Notes under the pieces: generated by a model | Database searches by the model: none | Seen by the model: only the letters and a program-made list of their open reading frames with translations | What the model was told of the DNA's origin: nothing | Assembly: GCF_900177415.1 (NCBI RefSeq) | Contig: NZ_FXAF01000001.1 | Coordinates: 2,501-66,500 of the forward strand | DNA: 64,000 nt | Direction of reading: 5' to 3' | Source of the DNA: Xaviernesmea oryzae | GTDB taxonomy: Bacteria; Pseudomonadota; Alphaproteobacteria; Rhizobiales; Rhizobiaceae | Translations under genes and position numbers: made by a program | Part shown: in pieces, positions 46,797 through 55,725 of the stretch | Layout: each line of letters opens with the position of its first letter | Position numbering within the stretch: the stretch's first letter is position 1

Positions 46797-46872
46797 CGTC
46801 ATCCTCGGCCTTGTGCCGAGGATCTGCTCACGTTTGATGCAGGCAGATGCTCGGGACAGGCCCGAGCATGGC
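46797..46872. repeat. Dispersed intergenic repeat, family R2, copy 4
   Basis: CGTCATCCTCGGCCTTGTG / CCGAGGATCTGC and AGATGCTCGGGAC / CCCGAGCATGGCG; one base change in the right end. Between dsbB and the HNH gene, which converge. Confidence 0.8.
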
Positions 46873-46948
46873 GGAGGAAAGATTGCAGGCCTCTGTCGAG
46901 AAACCAGGCCGCCCGAAGCGGCCTCGGCATCGTGCCCGCTCGGGGGAT

Positions 46949-47506
46949 TTAGGGCTGCAGTTCCGTATCCCAGTAGAGATAGTCCATCCAGCTTTCGTGC
47001 AGGTAGTTCGGCGGGAAGAGCCGGCCGTTGTTGTGCAGGTCCTGCACCGTCGGCTGGTAGGGCTTCTGGTGCGGGAACATGCCGGCCTGCTTCGGCAGCT
47101 TGCTGCCCTTCCTCAGATTGCAGGGCGAACAGGCCGCCACGACATTCTCCCAGGTCGTCTCCCCGCCATGCGCGCGGGGGATGACGTGATCGAAGGTCAG
47201 GTCGTCATGGGCGCCGCAATACTGGCACTCGAACCGGTCGCGCAGGAAGACGTTGAACCGGGTGAAGGCCGGATTGCGGGTCGGCTGGATGTAGGTCTTG
47301 AGGCTGACGACGCTCGGCAGCTTCATCGAGAAGCTGGGGGAGCAGACCGACTGTTCGTATTCGGCAATGATATTCACCCGGTCGAGGAAAACCGCCTTGA
47401 TCGCGTCCTGCCAGGACCATAGCGACAAGGGATAATAACTCAGCGGCCGGTAGTCAGCGTTCAGCACGAGCGCCGGCAGGGCCTGCGGGGAGACTGCAAT
47501 CGTCAA
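46949..47506 (-). CDS. HNH endonuclease domain protein
   Basis: The 185-residue protein has an HNH motif with structural zinc Cys pairs: CQYCGAHDDLTFDHVIPRAHGGETTWENVVAACSPCNLRKG. The N-terminal part (LVLNADYRPLSYYPLSLWSWQDAI) is conserved in many alphaproteobacteria, so it is a chromosomal housekeeping-type nuclease rather than an intron or phage gene. The target is unknown. Confidence 0.9.
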   Translation of the reverse strand: MTIAVSPQALPALVLNADYRPLSYYPLSLWSWQDAIKAVFLDRVNIIAEYEQSVCSPSFSMKLPSVVSLKTYIQPTRNPAFTRFNVFLRDRFECQYCGAHDDLTFDHVIPRAHGGETTWENVVAACSPCNLRKGSKLPKQAGMFPHQKPYQPTVQDLHNNGRLFPPNYLHESWMDYLYWDTELQP

Positions 47507-47607
47507 GTGACGCTCCTACCCGATTCGGCATCTGTACTTCTATATTAGGTCCGTTGTTACAGGATTGTGAAGCCCAATAAATGCAGAGGGATACTCGAAG
47601 TCTGCCA

Positions 47608-48249
47608 TTATACGAGAGGGGTGACGTTGCGTCGCATTTTTGCCGCGTAATAGGCCCAGAAAAGCCGCGACGCGACAGATCGCCACGGGCTCCAGATTTC
47701 AGCCATGCGCGTGAGATCCTTTGCCGAAGGCCGGGCTTCGAGGCCGAAAGCATGGGCGACCGAGGCCTGCAGCGCCACGTCGCCGGCGGGAAAGATGTCC
47801 GGATGCCCGCCGCAGAACATCAGGTAGACTTCCGCCGTCCACGGACCGATGCCGGGAAGCGCGGTCATGGCCCGGATCGCCTCGGCCGTTTCGAGCGCCG
47901 CGACGGCGTCGAGATCGAAACGGCCCTGCGAAATTGCCTCGGAAAGGTTGAGAAGCGTCGCCGCCTTCGCCCGTGAAAGGCCGAAGGTCGCGACGACGGC
48001 CGGATCCAGCGCCGCATAGCCTTCCGGCGTGAGCGGACCGGCCGCCGTAATCCGTCTCCAGATCGCCTCCGCGCTCGCCCGCGAGACCATCTGCGACACG
48101 ACGATCGAGGCAAGCCCCGCAAAGCCCGGCTGGTTGAGACGCAGCGGCACCGGACCTGCGGCATCGGCGACGGCCACCAGCCGGGGATCGAGCCCGGCCA
48201 GCACCCGAAGCCCCGCCTGGATATCCGAATGATCGCGGATGATCTTCAT
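47608..48249 (-). CDS. DNA-3-methyladenine glycosylase (AlkA-like)
   Basis: A 213-residue helix-hairpin-helix glycosylase: the HhH is ALPGIGPWTAEVYLMF and the catalytic Asp lies in FPAGDVALQ. The short size lacks the N-terminal domain of E. coli AlkA. It removes alkylated purines in base-excision repair. The ATG at 48249 has GAGAGG upstream; an ATG at 48270 has no such site. It is divergent from gluQ, with 39 bases between starts. Confidence 0.88.
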   Translation of the reverse strand: MKIIRDHSDIQAGLRVLAGLDPRLVAVADAAGPVPLRLNQPGFAGLASIVVSQMVSRASAEAIWRRITAAGPLTPEGYAALDPAVVATFGLSRAKAATLLNLSEAISQGRFDLDAVAALETAEAIRAMTALPGIGPWTAEVYLMFCGGHPDIFPAGDVALQASVAHAFGLEARPSAKDLTRMAEIWSPWRSVASRLFWAYYAAKMRRNVTPLV

Positions 48250-48288
48250 CGGCCGTTCAGCCTCTCCCATGGCCGTTTGTCGAAAAGC

Positions 48289-49185
48289 ATGGCACAACAG
48301 AGCATGCCCGCTGCACCCTCTGATAAACCGGTCTATCGTTTCGCGCCAAGCCCGAACGGGCTGCTGCACCTCGGCCACGCGCTTTCCGCGCTCCTCAACC
48401 ACGACATGGCCCGGGAAAATGGCGGGCGTTTCCTGCTGCGGATCGAGGATATCGACCTCACCCGCTGCACGCCGGAATTCGAGGAGGCGATCTATCGCGA
48501 CCTTTCCTGGCTTGGGCTCGACTGGGAGAAGCCCGTGCGGCGGCAATCGGAACATTTCGACGACTATCGTGCCGCCCTCGACCGGCTGATCGAAATGGAC
48601 CTGGTCTATCCGGCCTTCATGACCCGCGGTGAGGTGAAGGCGAAGGTCGCCGCCCATGAAGCGGAGGGAGAAATCTGGCCGCACGACCCGGACGGATCGC
48701 CGCTTTATCCCGACGACGACCGGCATCGAAGCAAGGCGGCGCGCGGGGCGTTGATCGAAAGGGGCGTGCGGCATTCCTTCCGGCTCGACATGCGGAAGGC
48801 CATGGAGCTCGTCGGCCGATCGCTGATATGGACGGAAACCGGCGACGGCGAACGCGGCGAAATCCCGGCCGACCCCTCCGCCTGGGGCGATGTGGTTCTG
48901 TCGCGCTCCGATGCGCCGTCGAGCTACCATCTGTCGGTCACGGTGGACGATGCGGCTCAGGGGATCACCCATGTGGTGCGGGGGCTCGACCTCTTCGAGG
49001 CGACCGCCGTGCACCGGCTTCTGCAGGAGCTGCTCGGGCTTCCGCAGCCCGTCTACCATCACCACCGGCTGGTCATGGGACAGGACGGAAGGAAGCTGTC
49101 GAAGAGCGAGAGCTCAACCGGGCTCGCGGCGCTTCGCGACCAGGGCTTCCTGGCCGGCGACATTCGCCGGTTCGTCGGCCTGTGA
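48289..49185 (+). CDS. gluQ: Glutamyl-Q tRNA(Asp) synthetase
   Basis: A 298-residue truncated glutamyl-tRNA synthetase: FAPSPNGLLHLGHALSAL (HIGH region) and GRKLSKS (KMSKS). It lacks the anticodon-binding domain and attaches Glu to queuosine of tRNA-Asp. The Cys zinc site of the E. coli enzyme is absent, which is common in this branch. The start could also be the ATG at 48304. The 3' end overlaps the convergent BrkB-family gene by 72 bases. Confidence 0.92.
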   Translation: MAQQSMPAAPSDKPVYRFAPSPNGLLHLGHALSALLNHDMARENGGRFLLRIEDIDLTRCTPEFEEAIYRDLSWLGLDWEKPVRRQSEHFDDYRAALDRLIEMDLVYPAFMTRGEVKAKVAAHEAEGEIWPHDPDGSPLYPDDDRHRSKAARGALIERGVRHSFRLDMRKAMELVGRSLIWTETGDGERGEIPADPSAWGDVVLSRSDAPSSYHLSVTVDDAAQGITHVVRGLDLFEATAVHRLLQELLGLPQPVYHHHRLVMGQDGRKLSKSESSTGLAALRDQGFLAGDIRRFVGL

Positions 49186-50088
49186 GGGAACCGGTTCGCG
49201 GCCGGCATCGATCCTTCGAAGCCGCGAGAATACCGAGTAGATCCGGTATTTCATCAGTGCCGCGTTGAGTTCCGCTCCCAGCATGAAGATCACGCCGACC
49301 ATGTAGAGGAAGACCAGCACGATCATGATCGACGCGAGACCCGCATAGGTCGCGGCATAATTGGCGAAGGTCGACAGATAGGCGGCGAAACCGAAGCCGA
49401 ACACCGTCCAGAGGGCGATCGTCAGCACGACGCCCGGCAGGATGTCGATGAGCCTGCGCCGGCCGGCCGGCAGCCATTTGTGCGAGGCTAGAAGGCCGAT
49501 CGTCAGCACCAGCGCCGTGCCGTAAAGGCCCCAGTTGGCGGCCCTGGCCAGATCGCTGATCAGCCAGGGAAAGCGCGTTTCGGCAAAGCGCATCGCGATC
49601 GGCACCGCCACCAGCACGATGCTGATCAGGGCAAAGGCCACGACGGCGACGATGACATAGCCGAGGCTGGCGAGGCGCGTCACATACCAGGGCCGCGTTT
49701 CGGCGACCCGATAGGCGCGATTGAGGGAAATCCGGAGCGCCTCGACGCCATTGGAGGCGAAATAGGCGGCCGCCAGCACCGAGATGGTCAGCAGCCCGCC
49801 GCGCCGCATCTCCAGGACCCGCTGGATTTCCGAGGCTATCGGGGTCGCGATATCCGCCGGCCAGGTGTCGAAGAGAAGATGCACCGCGGTTTCCGAAAAC
49901 CCGCCCGCACCGAGAAAGCCCGCCAGCGCCGTGCCGAAGATCAGAAAGGGAAAAAGCGCCAGAAGGCCGGAAAGCGCCACATGGCTCGCCATCGCCCAGC
50001 CGTCGTCCTCGTTGAAATGGCAATAGGCATCCCAGAGCACCTTGTAGGCGAGCCTGGGCCAACGGATGGGGCGGTTCTCTTCGGTCAA
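49114..50088 (-). CDS. YihY/virulence factor BrkB family membrane protein
   Basis: A 324-residue inner-membrane protein with six helices (first near residues 30-55, HVALSGLLALFPFLIFGTALAGFL). GGLLTISVLAAAYFASNGVEALRISLNRAYR is the family hallmark. The function is not settled. The start is taken as TTG at 50088 with GGAG 6 bases upstream; the frame is open further but an ATG at 50160 would collide with the divergent SDR gene. The C-terminal tail after the last helix is long and charged and overlaps gluQ. Confidence 0.85.
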   Translation of the reverse strand: MTEENRPIRWPRLAYKVLWDAYCHFNEDDGWAMASHVALSGLLALFPFLIFGTALAGFLGAGGFSETAVHLLFDTWPADIATPIASEIQRVLEMRRGGLLTISVLAAAYFASNGVEALRISLNRAYRVAETRPWYVTRLASLGYVIVAVVAFALISIVLVAVPIAMRFAETRFPWLISDLARAANWGLYGTALVLTIGLLASHKWLPAGRRRLIDILPGVVLTIALWTVFGFGFAAYLSTFANYAATYAGLASIMIVLVFLYMVGVIFMLGAELNAALMKYRIYSVFSRLRRIDAGREPVPSQADEPANVAGQEALVAKRREPG

Positions 50089-50158
50089 TGGCGACTCCGT
50101 TGTGGCCTGGCGCGAAATATGGGAGGAACCCTTCCGATTGTACAGGGATGGGCTCCTC

Positions 50159-50992
50159 ATGGACGAAAGAAGAACGATCATCGTTACCGGCTGTTCCTCC
50201 GGCATCGGCGCCCATTGCGCCCGCGCCCTCAAGGCGGACGGCTGGCGGGTCTTCGCGACGGTGCGGAAGGCGGCCGACCTTGCCGCGCTCGAAGCCGACG
50301 GCATCGAGGCCCTGCTGATGGATTACACGAAGCCGGAAACCATCGCCGCTCTGGTGGAGGCGGTGCGGGAGCGCACCGGCGGCCGGATCGACGCGCTCTT
50401 CAACAACGGCGCCTACGGGCAGGGCGGCGCCGTGGAGGACCTCTCGACAGACGTGCTGCGGGAACAGTTCGAGACCAATGTCTTCGGCTGGCACGAGCTG
50501 ACCCGGCGGGTGATCCCGCTGATGCGCGCCGAGGGGCGCGGCCGCATCGTCAACTGCTCCTCCATACTGGGCATCCTGCCCTATCGCTACCGCGGTGCCT
50601 ACACCGCCTCGAAATATGCCCTCGAAGGGCTCACCATCACCATGCGGATGGAGCTCGAGGGCAGCGGCATCGAGGTGAGCCTCATCGAGCCGGGGCCGAT
50701 CGCCTCGCGCTTCACCGCCAATTCGCTCGCCAAGATCAGGGAGAATATCGACCTCGAGGGCTCCGTCCACGCCCGGGAGTACAAGCGGCAGATCAAGCGC
50801 CTCGACGGGCGAGGCCCGGTCAGCCGCTACAAGCTCGGCCCGGAAGCGGTCTACGGCGTCTTGACGCACGCCTTGACCGCGGCTCGCCCCAGGCCACATT
50901 ATCTGGTAACGAGGCCCGCCAAGCAGGGCGCCTTCCTGAAAAGGATACTCCCGGCCGCGCTCTTCTATAAGCTCATGCGCCGGATCGACTGA
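50159..50992 (+). CDS. Short-chain dehydrogenase/reductase
   Basis: A 277-residue SDR: cofactor loop TGCSSGIG, NNGAYG, catalytic Ser (NCSSILG) and YTASKYALEG (Tyr/Lys). VFATVRKAAD after the second strand suggests NADP(H) preference (Arg). The substrate is unknown. It is divergent from the BrkB-family gene with 70 bases between starts, and is followed 18 bases later by the twin-TM gene. Confidence 0.9.
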   Translation: MDERRTIIVTGCSSGIGAHCARALKADGWRVFATVRKAADLAALEADGIEALLMDYTKPETIAALVEAVRERTGGRIDALFNNGAYGQGGAVEDLSTDVLREQFETNVFGWHELTRRVIPLMRAEGRGRIVNCSSILGILPYRYRGAYTASKYALEGLTITMRMELEGSGIEVSLIEPGPIASRFTANSLAKIRENIDLEGSVHAREYKRQIKRLDGRGPVSRYKLGPEAVYGVLTHALTAARPRPHYLVTRPAKQGAFLKRILPAALFYKLMRRID

Positions 50993-51010
50993 ACAGAAAG
51001 CAATCTCGGA

Positions 51011-51214
51011 ATGTCCAGCTTCACCACCGTCCTGACCCTGATCGTCATGGGGCTCGTCGTGCTCGTCCTCATCCGCGGGCTGTTCAACATGCTCAAGGGA
51101 AGCGACGCGAACAAATCCAACAAGCTGATGCAGCTGCGTGTCCTCTTGCAGGCGATCGCAATCGTCCTCATCATGCTCACACTCTGGATCACGGGCGGGG
51201 GACGGCCGAGCTGA
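51011..51214 (+). CDS. Twin transmembrane helix small protein (HIG1-like)
   Basis: A 67-residue protein with two helices (about 5-27 and 44-63) joined by a basic loop (LKGSDANKSNKLMQLRVLLQ), the HIG1/RCF1-type fold linked to cytochrome oxidase in mitochondria. It is commonly next to the cobalamin adenosyltransferase in rhizobia. Its role in respiration is inferred from the eukaryotic family. Confidence 0.85.
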   Translation: MSSFTTVLTLIVMGLVVLVLIRGLFNMLKGSDANKSNKLMQLRVLLQAIAIVLIMLTLWITGGGRPS

Positions 51215-51229
51215 GTCTGAGCGGCAGGT

Positions 51230-51405
51230 CCCCTCACTTGCAATTTCCAGCACTTAGCTATGCTAAGGCTGAAATTGCTTTCTCTCCCACAAAGGGGAGA
51301 GATGGGAATGCCGCCCTGCCGCGGGTCTACCTCTCCCTTGGTGGGAGAGGTTACAAAATCAGCAGCTTAGCTTTAGCTAAGTGCTAGATTTTGTTGGTGA
51401 GGGGG
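51230..51405. repeat. Mosaic hairpin repeat, family M, copy 2
   Basis: Same order of four hairpins as the copy at 39558. Stem bases differ in matched pairs: GCAATTTC/GAAATTGC here against GCGATTTC/GAAATCGC there, and AGCA/TGCT (51361-51364 with 51382-51385) against ACGA/TCGT. It ends 20 bases before the adenosyltransferase start. Confidence 0.85.
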
Positions 51406-51425
51406 TCTTAGATAGATCGGGACAG

Positions 51426-51998
51426 ATGGTAAAGCTCAACAAGATCTACACGCGGACCGGCGATGACGGCACGACGGGGCTGGTTTCCGGGCCGCGGCGC
51501 CAAAAGCACGATCTGCGCGTCGAGGCCTACGGCACCGTCGACGAAACGAACTCCACCGTGGGATTGGCCCGGCTCCATACGTCAGACATGGCCGAGCTCG
51601 ACGCGATGCTTTCCCGCATCCAGAACGATCTCTTCGATCTCGGGGCCGACCTCGCGGCACCCGATACCGGCGAAAAGCTGGACTACGAACCGCTGCGCAT
51701 CGTCGAAGCGCAGACGACGCGGCTGGAGAACGAGATCGACGCGCTGAACGCCCGTCTCGATCCGCTCCGATCCTTCGTGCTGCCGGGCGGCTCGCCCGCT
51801 TCCGCCCATCTGCACCTTGCGCGCACCGTCGCCCGCCGCGCCGAAAGGCTGATGGTGGAGCTTTCGCGGCGCGAGGCGGTGAGCGGCGCCGCACTGAAAT
51901 ACGTCAACCGGCTTTCCGACTTCCTGTTCGTGGCGGCGCGTTTCGCCAATGACGGCGGCAAGGCGGATGTGCTTTGGGTTCCGGGGAAAAACCGGTAA
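51426..51998 (+). CDS. Cob(I)alamin adenosyltransferase, PduO type
   Basis: The 190-residue enzyme adenosylates corrinoids to make coenzyme B12. The N-terminal ATP site is KIYTRTGDDGTTGL; the C-terminal signature is ARTVARRAERLMVEL with VNRLSDFLFVAAR. No B12 riboswitch was seen upstream; the mosaic repeat occupies the leader instead. Start ATG at 51426 with GGGAC upstream. Confidence 0.93.
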   Translation: MVKLNKIYTRTGDDGTTGLVSGPRRQKHDLRVEAYGTVDETNSTVGLARLHTSDMAELDAMLSRIQNDLFDLGADLAAPDTGEKLDYEPLRIVEAQTTRLENEIDALNARLDPLRSFVLPGGSPASAHLHLARTVARRAERLMVELSRREAVSGAALKYVNRLSDFLFVAARFANDGGKADVLWVPGKNR

Positions 51999-52024
51999 GA
52001 GAGACGCAGGGGGAGTTAAAAACG

Positions 52025-52771
52025 ATGTTCATCCCGCTGCATGACGCCGTCGAGCTGAAATATATCCGCGTCCAGTACGTGACGATCGGCATCATCGTCG
52101 TGAACGTGCTGTTCTGGCTGTTCAGCACCATCGCCAGCCCGGAAGTCGTCGAACATGCCTCGCTCGGCCTCGGTTTCATTCCGGCGGTGATCTTCGATTA
52201 CGCAGCGCTCGATCCGTCGCTCATCATCGTTCCGGACGACGCGACGTTCATCACCTATTCCTTCCTGCATCTGGATTTCTGGCATCTCGCCTCGAACATG
52301 CTGTTCCTCTGGGTGTTCGGCGACAATGTCGAGGATGCGCTGGGGCATCTGAAATTCCTGATCTTCTACCTGCTCTGCGCCGCCGCGGGCGCCGCCCTTC
52401 ACGGCCTCGTCGTGCCTTCCTCGGAAGGCCCGCTGATCGGCGCCTCGGGCGCGATCTCCGGTGTCGTCGCCGCCTATTTCCTGCTGCATCCGCGCGTGAG
52501 GGTCTGGGTTCTGGTGCTTTTCCGCATTCCGCTGCCGCTGCCCGCCTTCATCCCCCTGGCGCTCTGGATCATCCAGCAATTCGCCATGCTGGTCCTCGAT
52601 GCCGACGGCATGGTGTCCTGGGGCGCGCATGTCGGCGGCATCATCGCCGGCGCGATCCTCGTCCTCTTCATGCGCCGCAGGGGCGTGCCGCTTTTCGACC
52701 GCCAGCTCGTGACGCCGAAGGCGGTGGAGCGCAAGCCGGACGTTCCGCAGGTCGCTGCGGCAACAGAATAG
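52025..52771 (+). CDS. Rhomboid family intramembrane serine protease
   Basis: A 248-residue membrane protein with six or more helices. Catalytic Ser in GASGAISG and His in WGAHVGGIIAG; the oxyanion helpers lie in FWHLASNMLFLWVFGDNVED. GGGGGAG lies before the ATG. It cleaves transmembrane segments; substrates unknown. Confidence 0.92.
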   Translation: MFIPLHDAVELKYIRVQYVTIGIIVVNVLFWLFSTIASPEVVEHASLGLGFIPAVIFDYAALDPSLIIVPDDATFITYSFLHLDFWHLASNMLFLWVFGDNVEDALGHLKFLIFYLLCAAAGAALHGLVVPSSEGPLIGASGAISGVVAAYFLLHPRVRVWVLVLFRIPLPLPAFIPLALWIIQQFAMLVLDADGMVSWGAHVGGIIAGAILVLFMRRRGVPLFDRQLVTPKAVERKPDVPQVAAATE

Positions 52772-52865
52772 GTCTATGAGAAAACGGCAAGCTTCCGCTC
52801 AGAATCCGCGTTGCAGTCGCGCGAAAAATGCGTATCCATGTCGCCCACTGACAAATGAGGAAGCG

Positions 52866-52883
52866 GCAAATGTCGCAATTTGC
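52866..52883. promoter_or_regulatory. Dyad upstream of etfB
   Basis: GCAAAT and ATTTGC are perfect 6-bp arms around GTCGCA, 27 bases before the etfB start. It is placed to act as an operator or leader hairpin; the cognate factor is unknown. Confidence 0.45.
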
Positions 52884-52910
52884 GGCTGGAGATAGTCAAG
52901 GAAGGACCCC

Positions 52911-53657
52911 ATGAAGATCCTGGTGCCTGTAAAGCGAGTGGTTGATTACAACGTGAAGATCCGCGTGAAGGCGGACGGCACGGGTGTCGAGCTTGCGAAT
53001 GTGAAGATGTCGATGAACCCGTTCGACGAGATATCAGTCGAGGAGGCTCTGCGTCTGAAGGAAGCGGGCAAGGCGGAGGAAGTGGTGGTCGTGTCGATCG
53101 GCCCGGCCAAGGCGGAAGAGACGCTGAGGACGGCGCTCGCCATGGGCGCCGACCGGGCGGTCCTGGTCGAGACCGACGATGTCGTCGAGCCGCTCGCCGT
53201 CGCCAAGATCCTGAAGGGCGTCGTGGAAGCCGAGCAGCCGGGCCTGATCATCGTCGGCAAGCAGGCGATCGACGACGATTCCAACCAGACCGGCCAGATG
53301 CTGGCGGCCCTCCTCGGCGCGGCGCAGGCGACGTTCGCCTCCAAGATCGAGCTTTCCGGCGGTTCGGCGAAGGTCACCCGCGAGGTCGATGGCGGCCTGC
53401 AGACGATCGAGGTGAAGCTGCCGGCGGTGGTCACCACCGACCTGCGCCTGAACGAGCCGCGCTATGCCTCGCTGCCGAACATCATGAAGGCGAAGAAGAA
53501 GCCGCTCGACAAGAAGACGCCCGGCGATTTCGGCGTCGATACCGCACCGCGGCTGAAGGTCTTGAAGACGGAAGAGCCTGGCGGCCGCAAGGCGGGCGTC
53601 AAGGTGAAGTCGGTCGAGGAGCTGGTCGCCAGCCTCAAGACCGCCGGCGTGCTCTAA
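52911..53657 (+). CDS. etfB: Electron transfer flavoprotein beta subunit
   Basis: The 248-residue AMP-binding subunit of ETF. Starts [19 protein letters not shown], with [14 protein letters not shown] for AMP and the recognition loop region near 185-200 ([25 protein letters not shown]). It accepts electrons from acyl-CoA and other dehydrogenases. It is followed by etfA 24 bases later. Confidence 0.97.
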   Translation: MKILVPVKRVVDYNVKIRVKADGTGVELANVKMSMNPFDEISVEEALRLKEAGKAEEVVVVSIGPAKAEETLRTALAMGADRAVLVETDDVVEPLAVAKILKGVVEAEQPGLIIVGKQAIDDDSNQTGQMLAALLGAAQATFASKIELSGGSAKVTREVDGGLQTIEVKLPAVVTTDLRLNEPRYASLPNIMKAKKKPLDKKTPGDFGVDTAPRLKVLKTEEPGGRKAGVKVKSVEELVASLKTAGVL

Positions 53658-53681
53658 GGGACGGATAGGGAGACTTTTATC

Positions 53682-54623
53682 ATGGCCATTCTTCTTCTGG
53701 CAGAACACGACAACCAGACCCTCTCCGACCAGACCGCCAAGGCGCTCTCCGCCGCCTCCAAGATCGCCCAGGATTCGGGAAGCGACGTGCATGTGCTGGT
53801 CGCCGGCTCCGGCGCCAAGGCTGCAGCCGATGCCGCCGCCAGGCTTTCGGGCGTCTCCAAGGTGCTGCTCGCCGACGATGCTAGCCTCGCCAACAAGCTT
53901 GCCGAACCGGTGTCGGCGCTGATCCTGTCGCTCGCGCCGTCCTATGACGTGATCATCGCCCCGGCGACCACGTCCGCCAAGAACATCCTGCCGCGCGTGG
54001 CGGCCCTTCTCGACGTCGCCCAGGTCTCGGAAATCATCGAGGTTGTCAGCCCGGATACCTTCAAACGGCCGATCTATGCCGGCAACGCCATCCAGACCGT
54101 GCAGTCGACCGATGCAAAAAAGGTCATCACGGTGCGCACGGCCTCCTTCCAGGCGGCCGGTGAAGGCGGCTCGGCTTCGGTCGAAAGCGTCTCCGCTGCC
54201 GAAAACCCCGGCGTGTCGAGCTTCGTCTCGGACGCGCTGTCGTCGTCGGAGCGTCCGGAACTGACCTCGGCCAAGATCATCATCTCGGGCGGCCGGGCGC
54301 TCGGCTCGTCGGAAAAGTTCAAGGAAGTCATCCTTCCGGTGGCCGACAAGCTGGGTGCCGCCGTTGGCGCAAGCCGTGCCGCGGTCGATGCGGGCTACGC
54401 CCCGAACGACTGGCAGGTCGGCCAGACCGGCAAGGTGGTCGCGCCGGACCTCTACATCGCAGCCGGCATTTCCGGCGCCATCCAGCATCTGGCCGGCATG
54501 AAGGACAGTAAGGTCATCGTCGCGATCAACAAGGACGAGGAAGCCCCCATCTTCCAGGTTGCGGACTACGGCATCGTCGGCGACCTCTTCGAAATCCTGC
54601 CGCAGCTTGAAAAGGCGCTCTAG
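53682..54623 (+). CDS. etfA: Electron transfer flavoprotein alpha subunit
   Basis: The 313-residue FAD-binding subunit. C-terminal FAD domain: [65 protein letters not shown]. It passes electrons to ETF:quinone oxidoreductase. AGGGAG upstream; a terminator follows 71 bases after the stop. Confidence 0.97.
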   Translation: MAILLLAEHDNQTLSDQTAKALSAASKIAQDSGSDVHVLVAGSGAKAAADAAARLSGVSKVLLADDASLANKLAEPVSALILSLAPSYDVIIAPATTSAKNILPRVAALLDVAQVSEIIEVVSPDTFKRPIYAGNAIQTVQSTDAKKVITVRTASFQAAGEGGSASVESVSAAENPGVSSFVSDALSSSERPELTSAKIIISGGRALGSSEKFKEVILPVADKLGAAVGASRAAVDAGYAPNDWQVGQTGKVVAPDLYIAAGISGAIQHLAGMKDSKVIVAINKDEEAPIFQVADYGIVGDLFEILPQLEKAL

Positions 54624-54694
54624 CCGATTTGAACATTGTTCATTTCGCAAGCGCGAAAAATGCTGGCAAAACGTCAATTGGCGGAATAACAATC

Positions 54695-54726
54695 TGCCGG
54701 ACTGCATGCATGCAGTCCGGCATTTT
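54695..54726 (+). terminator. Intrinsic terminator after etfA
   Basis: A 28-bp perfect palindrome (54695-54722, arms beginning TGCCGGACTGCA) followed by TTTT. It ends the etfBA message and separates it from hbdA. Confidence 0.85.
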
Positions 54727-54792
54727 CATAAAATCGGCGCACGCAGGGGATAGCGTTCGGCGTCGCGGGAGCGAACCCCAGGGAACGAAGCA

Positions 54793-55674
54793 ATGAGTTC
54801 GGTCATAAAGAATATCGGCGTCATCGGAGCGGGCCAGATGGGCTGCGGCATCGCACATGTTTCGGCGCTCGCCGGATACAAGGTGCAGATGTACGATCTT
54901 TCCAAGGACCGGATCGAGGCAGCGCTTGCCACGATCAACGGCAACCTTGCCCGCCAGGTGACGAACGGAAAACTCTCCGACGAAGATCGGAAGGCGGCGC
55001 TTTCCCGCATTTCCGGCTCGGCTGACGTGAACGACCTCGCTCCGGCGGACATGGTGATCGAGGCGGCGACCGAGGACGAGAGCGTCAAGCGGAAGATCTA
55101 TGCCGCTGTCTGTCCGGTCCTGAAGCCGGAAGCCCTGCTCGCCACCAACACGTCGTCCCTCTCCATCACCCGCCTCGCCTCCGCCACGGATCGCCCCGAA
55201 CATTTCATGGGCATACATTTCATGAACCCGGTGCCGGTCATGAAGCTCGTGGAACTGGTGCGCGGCATCGCGACCGACGAGACCACCTTCCAGACCGCCA
55301 AGGACTACGTGGCTACGCTGGAAAAGACCGTGACGGTCGCCGAAGACTTCCCCGCCTTCATCGTCAACCGCATCCTTCTGCCGATGATCAACGAGGCGAT
55401 CTACACGCTCTACGAAGGCGTCGGCACGGTCGAGGCGATCGACACGGCGATGAAGCTCGGCGCCAATCATCCGATGGGTCCGCTGCAGCTTGCCGATTTC
55501 ATCGGCCTCGACACCTGCCTGTCGATCATGCAGGTGCTGCACGACGGCCTGGCGGATTCCAAATACCGCCCCTGCCCGCTTCTGGTGAAATATGTCGAGG
55601 CCGGCTGGCTCGGCCGCAAATCCGGCCGCGGGTTCTATGATTACCGCGGCGAGACGCCGGTTCCGACGCGATGA
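54793..55674 (+). CDS. 3-hydroxybutyryl-CoA dehydrogenase
   Basis: A 293-residue NAD(P)-dependent enzyme: Rossmann motif GVIGAGQMGCGIAHVSALAG, catalytic His/Glu in GIHFMNPVPVMKLVELV, and C-terminal domain GPLQLADFIGLDTCLSIMQ. It interconverts acetoacetyl-CoA and 3-hydroxybutyryl-CoA in short-chain acyl metabolism; ETF upstream fits beta-oxidation. The start is supported by the N-terminal pattern; GGGAACG lies upstream. Confidence 0.95.
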   Translation: MSSVIKNIGVIGAGQMGCGIAHVSALAGYKVQMYDLSKDRIEAALATINGNLARQVTNGKLSDEDRKAALSRISGSADVNDLAPADMVIEAATEDESVKRKIYAAVCPVLKPEALLATNTSSLSITRLASATDRPEHFMGIHFMNPVPVMKLVELVRGIATDETTFQTAKDYVATLEKTVTVAEDFPAFIVNRILLPMINEAIYTLYEGVGTVEAIDTAMKLGANHPMGPLQLADFIGLDTCLSIMQVLHDGLADSKYRPCPLLVKYVEAGWLGRKSGRGFYDYRGETPVPTR

Positions 55675-55690
55675 GCGCGCAGGTGTAGCC

Positions 55691-55719
55691 TTGCCGGCGA
55701 AGCCGTCTGAGGCTATATT
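55691..55719 (+). promoter_or_regulatory. Sigma-70 promoter of a candidate sRNA
   Basis: TTGCCG (55691-55696), a 17-base spacer and TATATT (55714-55719), right after the hbdA stop codon. No gene start follows; instead two hairpins and a terminator do. Confidence 0.65.
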
Positions 55720-55725
55720 CATGGA

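Noticed and set aside
51215..51425. Cobalamin riboswitch before the adenosyltransferase gene
   Set aside because: The structured sequence there matches the mosaic repeat found elsewhere, and no B12-box-like conserved core is present.
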